A stretch of 64,000 nucleotides of DNA from Chrysemys picta bellii (taxonomy: Eukaryota > Chordata > Testudines > Emydidae), in contig NC_088792.1 of the NCBI RefSeq assembly GCF_011386835.1, positions 114,548,421-114,612,420 on the forward strand, in the 5' to 3' direction. Position numbers and translations under genes: made by a program. Below, piece after piece: positions 58,346-64,000 of this stretch. Below the pieces are notes generated by a model. That model made no database searches. It was not told where the DNA came from and was given only the letters and a program-made list of their open reading frames with translations. Within the stretch, counting starts at the first letter, position 1. Each line of letters opens with the position of its first letter.

Positions 58346-59055
58346 TGAAACCCTATTATCTGAACCTCTGCATTATCCACATCTATTCCCCGTGCTCCAG
58401 CATGAGATATGTGCCCTCCGCAGCATGTATCATAGGCTAGGGGGCGAGGAGGCAAGTTGGATAATGTGGAGGTTTGGCTAATAGAGCAGAGACTCTGTCC
58501 AGGACAGCAAGGAAGAATAGGCCCCAGCTGCAGGGGAGGCTACCCTGCTGCTGAATGGCATCTGCAGCAGTGCAGGGAGCTTTCTGCAGCCCTGCTGTCA
58601 CAGGAGTGAGTGAGCGAGTGGGGCCCTGACAGTGGAGCTGCAGAGGACTACCTGCTCCACCGGAGGGCCGGTGACACCCGATCCCTGCTCAAGCAAGGTG
58701 CGGAGAAGGCTGCGAACCTGGAGGAGCAAAGCAGAGTCCTGGCTAGTGGTCTCTGCTGTGGCCCACCAGGACCACAGCCTCCCCTCACACCTTGTGCCAG
58801 CAGGGATCAGGTATTGTCAGTCCTGTGGCAATGCAGGGAGTGGGGAAGAGCAGAGCAGAGCAGAGACCTTGGGGCAGAGCAAAGACCACTGGCCAGAACT
58901 GAGAGGAGAAGAATGAACCCGCAGCTGTGTGGAGGCCACCCCACTGCTGAATGGCTCCTGCCTCTAGAATATCCAAATTCCCGATTATCCAGATAAAATC
59001 CATGTGCTCTGTGCTACTTGGCCATTTGGGAGCATACTGTATAAGTGTTTGCTGC
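58346..59055. repeat. Fold-back repeat, possibly Tigger-related
   Basis: The segment at 58348-58383 (ACCCTATTATCTGAACCTCT then GCATTATCCAC) is repeated in inverted form at about 58453-58487 (TTGGATAATGTGGAGGTTTG). A third ATTATCC-containing end lies at about 58983-58991. The GC-rich centre (58500-58950) contains two similar pieces, CTACCCTGCTGCTGAATGGC (about 58541) and CACCCCACTGCTGAATGGCT (about 58938). No target duplication was found. Confidence 0.45.
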
Positions 59056-62000
59056 ATAGTCCGAATTAATAATTTCTCCACAAACTGTTAGCTTTGACTA
59101 TGCGCTATTTTTAGTCATATTGTATGACTAATCAGCTATGTCACATAGTATGGCTTTTGCTCCCTGGTTGGATAACAAATTGCATAAACAGGAGAATAAT
59201 GAACAGTACTTAATCATGAATTTATGGGATGAATTTGTGGTTCTTTTAGGATTCATGGATACCTAGAAGCTGTCTGAATACTCATAGTTCCAGACCAACA
59301 TGACCTCAGGAACCACAATGAACCATACCAGGCCCTTTTATTCACAAATATTCACAAATCTATTCTTTACTATTTGATCAGCTTTCTCTTCAACCATACT
59401 CACATCTCTGATCCACCCTTCCAGGTTTGTGACTTTCACAATAAAGGCAATATTTCTGTAATAAACATTGTGTAGGCTAACAATTATTTTCTGCAGATCT
59501 CTGTTCTTGAATAACAAAAAAGGCTAGTAGGAATCCATTTGGGTTCCTAATAACCAAAATAAATACATAAGAAAGCTGAAGGTATATAAATAATCATATC
59601 AAATCTTGGTAAAAATACATATTCCATCTCCTGTACATTAATGAACAATTTATGAACCAAGAATGAGATGAACATTTTACATAAATAAACTATGTCATGT
59701 TAGGATTTCAATGCAACATCTTTCTGCAGACAAGACAAATGAAGATCATTATTACACCTTAACATTGAATATTCCAGCAAAAGATGCTACATTATATACA
59801 TCATTAAGACTCTAAACCTTTCTGCATGGATATTTTACAGGGTAACACTGACCTTTCTACCTCTGATGGAGGACAGAGTCTGCAGAAATTCTTTGTTTCG
59901 TTGTCCAGTTTGTGGATCTATGCAGATTATTTGGCATCTGTTGCATGGACCTACAACCTGAAATTTCAACAGAAATAGGTTCTCAGACAGTTACATATTA
60001 GTCAAACAGTAACATATTAGAACTAGTCTCTGATCTTCATGGTATTTTAATAACTGAAACATTTCAGAGACCCTTTTGAACACTTTTGACTATATAAATG
60101 GGCTAAATCATATTCACCTGACTCAGCTATGTAGTCAAAGGGTCAAATTCTGAAGTCCTTACTCAATTCTTACTCACTCTTTACTCAGGCAAACTCCCAC
60201 TTCGCTAAGTCTGAGACATTCTGAGCACCTGTAGTTCCCACTGATTTTGTTTGGCTCATTGACATAAAGGGAAAGTTTGATTGGTAGAAGAATGAGTAAA
60301 AACTGGGTATGGCCTTTAGGATTTGAACAGAAGAGTTCTCCCATAAGTAAGATAATAGGATTTGGTTCACCTTTGTTCACTGTGACTGAAATGAACAGAT
60401 TTAGCCTCATTTTGCATTCTTTTCAGTGGTATTTTGTGAATGTTGGGAAAGCAAAATCTGCATTTTCTTAAGATGAACTATAACTACACTGTTATGAATT
60501 TCTTTTTGTCTTTTTTGGGGATTAGAATAAAGATGACACATGCCAGTTCCACTCAATTACTGCATCAGAAACTTTTGCAGAACACTACAGTAATCAACAG
60601 TTCTTACAGTATTTCAGCTTCCATAGACTCATGCAATTTTCCTTAGTTTTGTAAGATTAAGCATAAAACTCAAACAGATAATGGGGCAAATAATCAAAAG
60701 TCATGTGGTAAATGTTTCTATATGCTGATTTGGGTGTCATTTGGATTCTTTAGGGTGTATCTAAAGCAGACAGTAAAACTTTCCAGTGTAATCATCCAAA
60801 CTATACATTTGGCTCTGATTCTTCAGATAATACATTGCTGAATTCTAGCATAGTCGATATTTGAGTAAAAGAAAGAATAAGAGATAAAAAAGGAGACTTT
60901 TTATCTCTGCTTTGCTTTGTCTCAGTGCAGTAGCACCTTCTGGTACCATTTCACTGGCATCAAGCACCATTAACATAATTCCTCCTATTATTTCATTTGT
61001 ATTTGCATCAACTCTAAGTAAGGATTTACCAGAGGCTAGAAAAGACCATTTAAGTTGCAGACAAAGGCTAAAATTTCTAAAATCATTCGGCTATACTATT
61101 CATAAACTAGAGATCAGCCAGAACCAAAACCCCAGCTCCAAATATCCCTAAGTTTGGGGGTGTTTGATATCAAGATCAGTTGAAAATTTTGCTGCTTGAG
61201 ACAACCTCTACTTTAAAGTGGAATGTAACTCTGTTCTCTGTTTTTATAATACCATAGCACAATAGACTCCTGAGTACTACTGCAGTACAAATAATAAATA
61301 ATAATAATACTGAAATGATTTGGCTGCAGGTCAAAGTTGTCCTTTGTACAGTGTTTTAACCCACAAAGAAATTTCTTAATTTGCTGTGTCTCATATTTGT
61401 TATAGCTAATTGAGCAAAGAACAGCAGGGGCTCAGACAAGCAGAGGCAAGTCATATATTTTGTTCTGGTACATACTATAGACAAGCTGCTAAACAATTGC
61501 CTCTCTTTCTCTTACAGTGCACTGAGCTCAGGAAAAGGGCAGTTATTTTCATGACAGCCTCTAGTCATTGCATCAGCACTTCTGCTATTCACACATTTAT
61601 CAGCATCATTAAGCAGAACAGCGAACGAGCCACCTCTATGTTCCAGGTGATACATTTCCTACAAATACATATCGTATAGATATGGACCAGTCAAACAAAT
61701 CAACGTTTGACGCATATGTGGATCGCTACCTAAGGTCTCACATTTGGCTTCTTCATTGACGAAATATCATAAAGGCAACCCAGATTTCTGTCACAAGAAT
61801 TACTTGATCCATTGGCTTAACCGGATAGTGCAGTATTTTCTTGGCAGTTAATGTTGTATTAGGCATGGGATTGGGTTAGGCCCGGTACATAAAGTTTACA
61901 TTAATGATGTGTATCTATGGTGTTATATACAAATATTAACAAAATAATCATAATGATGAGGATTGGTGAATCTCAAAAGGTTCATTCGTTTATCTGAGGC

Positions 62001-62136
62001 ATAACTGACTAGTACTCATTGATTTCATCCAGATTGGAAATACTAGGGGAGTAGCCATTCTACCATATTTCAGTAAGAGATGGGCTCTAGCAACAAAACT
62101 TTCTCCTGGCCCAGCCTCCAACCAACCTTTGACCCC
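59056..62136. other. Non-coding stretch
   Basis: About 3 kb of AT-rich sequence with no recognisable gene or bounded repeat. Confidence 0.4.
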
Positions 62137-62139
62137 TTA

Positions 62140-63069
62140 GAGTGTCTACACAGCAATAAGCGACAAAGAGTCCTGTGGCACCTTATAGACTAACAGATGT
62201 ATTGGAGCATAAGCTTTCATGGGTGAATACCCACTTCGTCAGACGCTTTTTACAGATCCAGACTAACACGGCTACCCCCTCTGATACTTGACATTACACA
62301 GCAATGTAAGCCCAGGCTCGAGCCTGGGCTCAAGACTAACCCCCCTTGCATCCACACACCAATTGTATTAACCTAGGGCTTGAACCTAAGGTCCCAGGAC
62401 CGTGGAGGGCTGGACAGTCCGAACCCATATTCAGATGGGACATAGGCTCTGAGCCCTATTGCTTTCCTGTGTGCACATGGCCCCAGTTTGACTGGGGTCC
62501 CGGAAGTCCTCTAGATGTATCCCAGAGTTCTCTGGGGCAACTTCCTTAGTCCTCTCTATGCCGACAATCTGTGGTGCAGTCTATTGGACTCTATTGCAAA
62601 GGGAAGCCACACCACCCTGTGCGCAGCAGCTCAGATCAGTGTTAACCCATTGTCTGCCAGCATGCTATCAGAGAGACTGCCGGGTTTTCAGTGGTTTGCA
62701 AAGAGAGCTGCTTCCTGGTCACAAGTCCACAGCCAGATTTTGGTGCATGCTGCCAGGATGCACACGCAGCCCCAGGGAGGGAGGCCCAGGAGCAAAGGCC
62801 AGAGAGTGCAGCAGGGACTAAGCAGCTGTCCTGCAGGGATGGGGAGAAGCAGGGCTCCCAGCTCAGCACGGCTGGGGGAGGATGACCCCAAATTCCGCAG
62901 CAACTCCCACTCCCTGCAGGACAGCCGCCTGGCCCCTGCTCTACTCTGCTCCCCCTACCCCCCTACGGAGCAGTGTGTGCAGCAGTGCCTGGGCAGTGTG
63001 CACTGGCAGGGGGATGAGTGGGAGCTAGCCCCCAAACTCCACAGCTTACATTGCTGTGTGGACATACCC
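62140..63069. mobile_element. PIF/Harbinger-type MITE with TTA target duplication
   Basis: When the nested insertion at 62158-62305 is ignored, the left end (starting GAGTGTCTACACAGCAAT and continuing GTAAGC) is the inverted match of the right end GCTTACATTGCTGTGTGGAC then ATACCC. TTA flanks both ends (62137-62139 and 63070-63072), as expected of PIF/Harbinger elements. The interior is about 750 bp. A 250-codon open frame from 62515 runs across it and out of the right end with no recognisable domain. Confidence 0.75.
62158..62294 (-). mobile_element. Short retroposon-like insertion, 137 bp, with 11-bp target duplication
   Basis: It is flanked by identical TACACAGCAAT (62147-62157 and 62295-62305). 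The core reads AGTCCTGTGGCACCTTATAG, then CATGGGTGAATACCCACTTC and CAGACTAACACGGCTACC on the plus strand. An exact variable-length duplication is typical of LINE-mobilised retroposons. The minus-strand GTAGCCGTGTTAGTCTGG is faintly box A-like, but a tRNA origin is not established. Confidence 0.7.
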
Positions 63070-63072
63070 TTA

Positions 63073-64000
63073 AAAATCTGGGCTGCTGAGATCTGGAGTC
63101 ATTGTTTGGCTCATTACAAAGGTAGAGGTCATTTGCCCAGTTTTAATCTAGATCTGAATGCTGGGCCCTTCTTCCGCAAAGTTCAGCTCTGCAGTTTTGG
63201 TTTGTATTCCTCTCTAATTTTACTACTCCAGAAAGCAACCAGGAAAACTGCTAAAGTTCAGAAGTGAAACATTTTTCAAACCTCAGAAAAATTTAAGCTG
63301 AAGTTTTGGGTGTAGGCCCAGGTTGCTTCTTGTTTCATCAGAGCTGATTCACCCATGCCTAATTAGAACATTATCTAACATTACAACTGATATAACAGTG
63401 GTAGAATTTAAGGATCTTTTCTTTCAATGCTAAAATAAATGATGAAACAAAAATAGACCCTTGATTTCTTAATTTTCTTTTGCTAGCCCTAAATATAATA
63501 GAAAAAAAAGATGGCAAGATTTTCTCTAAGACAAAAAGAGACATTGATAAGAATAGGAAGAGACAATCTGAGTGAATTGACACTGAAATTGTTAAGGTTT
63601 GGACTGTAAGATCTTTTTATAGTTAACTGCTACAGCTTGCACCCAGTTTGCATAGCCCAAGAGTCAAAGGTGCCCGTAATCTCCATTCCTGCAACTATAT
63701 ATAAGGAGAAGAGATGCACCAAAATCAGGGAATGCAATCTCCCATTAAATGTCCCAACCAAAAGGACTCTGTAGAGCTGGTGTATCGGCAGTGGGTTATT
63801 TAATCGAGCGCACTATCCAGAAAAGGACACAGGAGGTTAATACAACTTAACCCCTCCCCCACCCCCAAAACACCCTCACACACATATGCAGACAACTCAA
63901 GATGACAACTCCAGTGTCTCAAGATACTTATGAGGCTGTAAGCCATAGAAATCACCATATCTCAGCAGTGGCTTGTATAAAATGTTTCTAAATTCTCCTC
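63073..64000. other. Non-coding stretch to the window end
   Basis: No gene or repeat recognised. Confidence 0.4.

Noticed and set aside
62515..63267. 250-codon open frame
   Set aside because: It spans the interior of a MITE and crosses its right TIR into flanking DNA. No domain or plausible gene context was seen.

Overview
The window reads as vertebrate (amniote) nuclear DNA made almost entirely of transposable elements. No host exon, tRNA, rRNA, CRISPR array or bacterial gene could be supported. The combination of DIRS elements with CR1 LINEs that end in short ATTCTATG-type repeats, a chromodomain-free Ty3/Gypsy derivative, several solo LTRs starting TGTGAC or TGTCATAAAC, and hAT, Harbinger and Tigger-like MITEs suggests a turtle. 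That is inference from repeat content, not from a host gene.

Layout. 0-5 kb: two decayed DIRS gag copies (1-1425 and 2931-3826), a 57-bp tandem repeat, and a minus-strand solo LTR (4372-4784) with a 5-bp target duplication. 7.87-14.02 kb: a structurally complete DIRS element with inverted terminal repeats, one gag frame broken by stops, RT-RNase H, tyrosine recombinase, and the internal complementary region that matches both ends. 15.5-19.2 kb: CR1 fragments, a minus-strand LTR-like block and a solo LTR (18273-19189). 20.0-24.3 kb: a MITE, the 5' half of a second DIRS with a 377-codon open gag segment, then a mosaic of a HARBI1-like N-terminus, a 120-bp repeat, a MITE and an internally inverted hAT transposase. 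24.3-28.7 kb: a Ty3/Gypsy element reduced to gag-protease joined to the integrase C-terminus, with a solo LTR inserted in its zinc-knuckle codons. 28.7-33.5 kb: another LTR-like block, a 174-bp hAT fold-back and a 1.14-kb hAT-like element with an exact 8-bp target duplication. 33.5-43 kb: mostly featureless AT-rich DNA with two MITE-like repeats. 43.0-47.6 kb: two related solo LTRs, one inside a CR1. 49.1-49.8 kb: two adjacent hAT MITEs. 53.97-57.2 kb: a Tigger-like MITE and a nearly full-length antisense CR1. 58.3-59.1 kb: a fold-back repeat. 62.1-63.1 kb: a Harbinger-type MITE with a short retroposon inserted in its left terminal repeat.

No gene set works together as a pathway. The gag, RT-RH and recombinase regions of the DIRS would once have formed one mobile unit, but every part carries inactivating lesions. 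The main value of the window is its record of nested insertions, deletions and inversions. I found no evidence for a new functional system. The best candidates for a second look are the complete DIRS architecture, the truncated Gypsy with one nearly continuous frame, the hAT inversion and the nearly identical 120-bp repeat pair.
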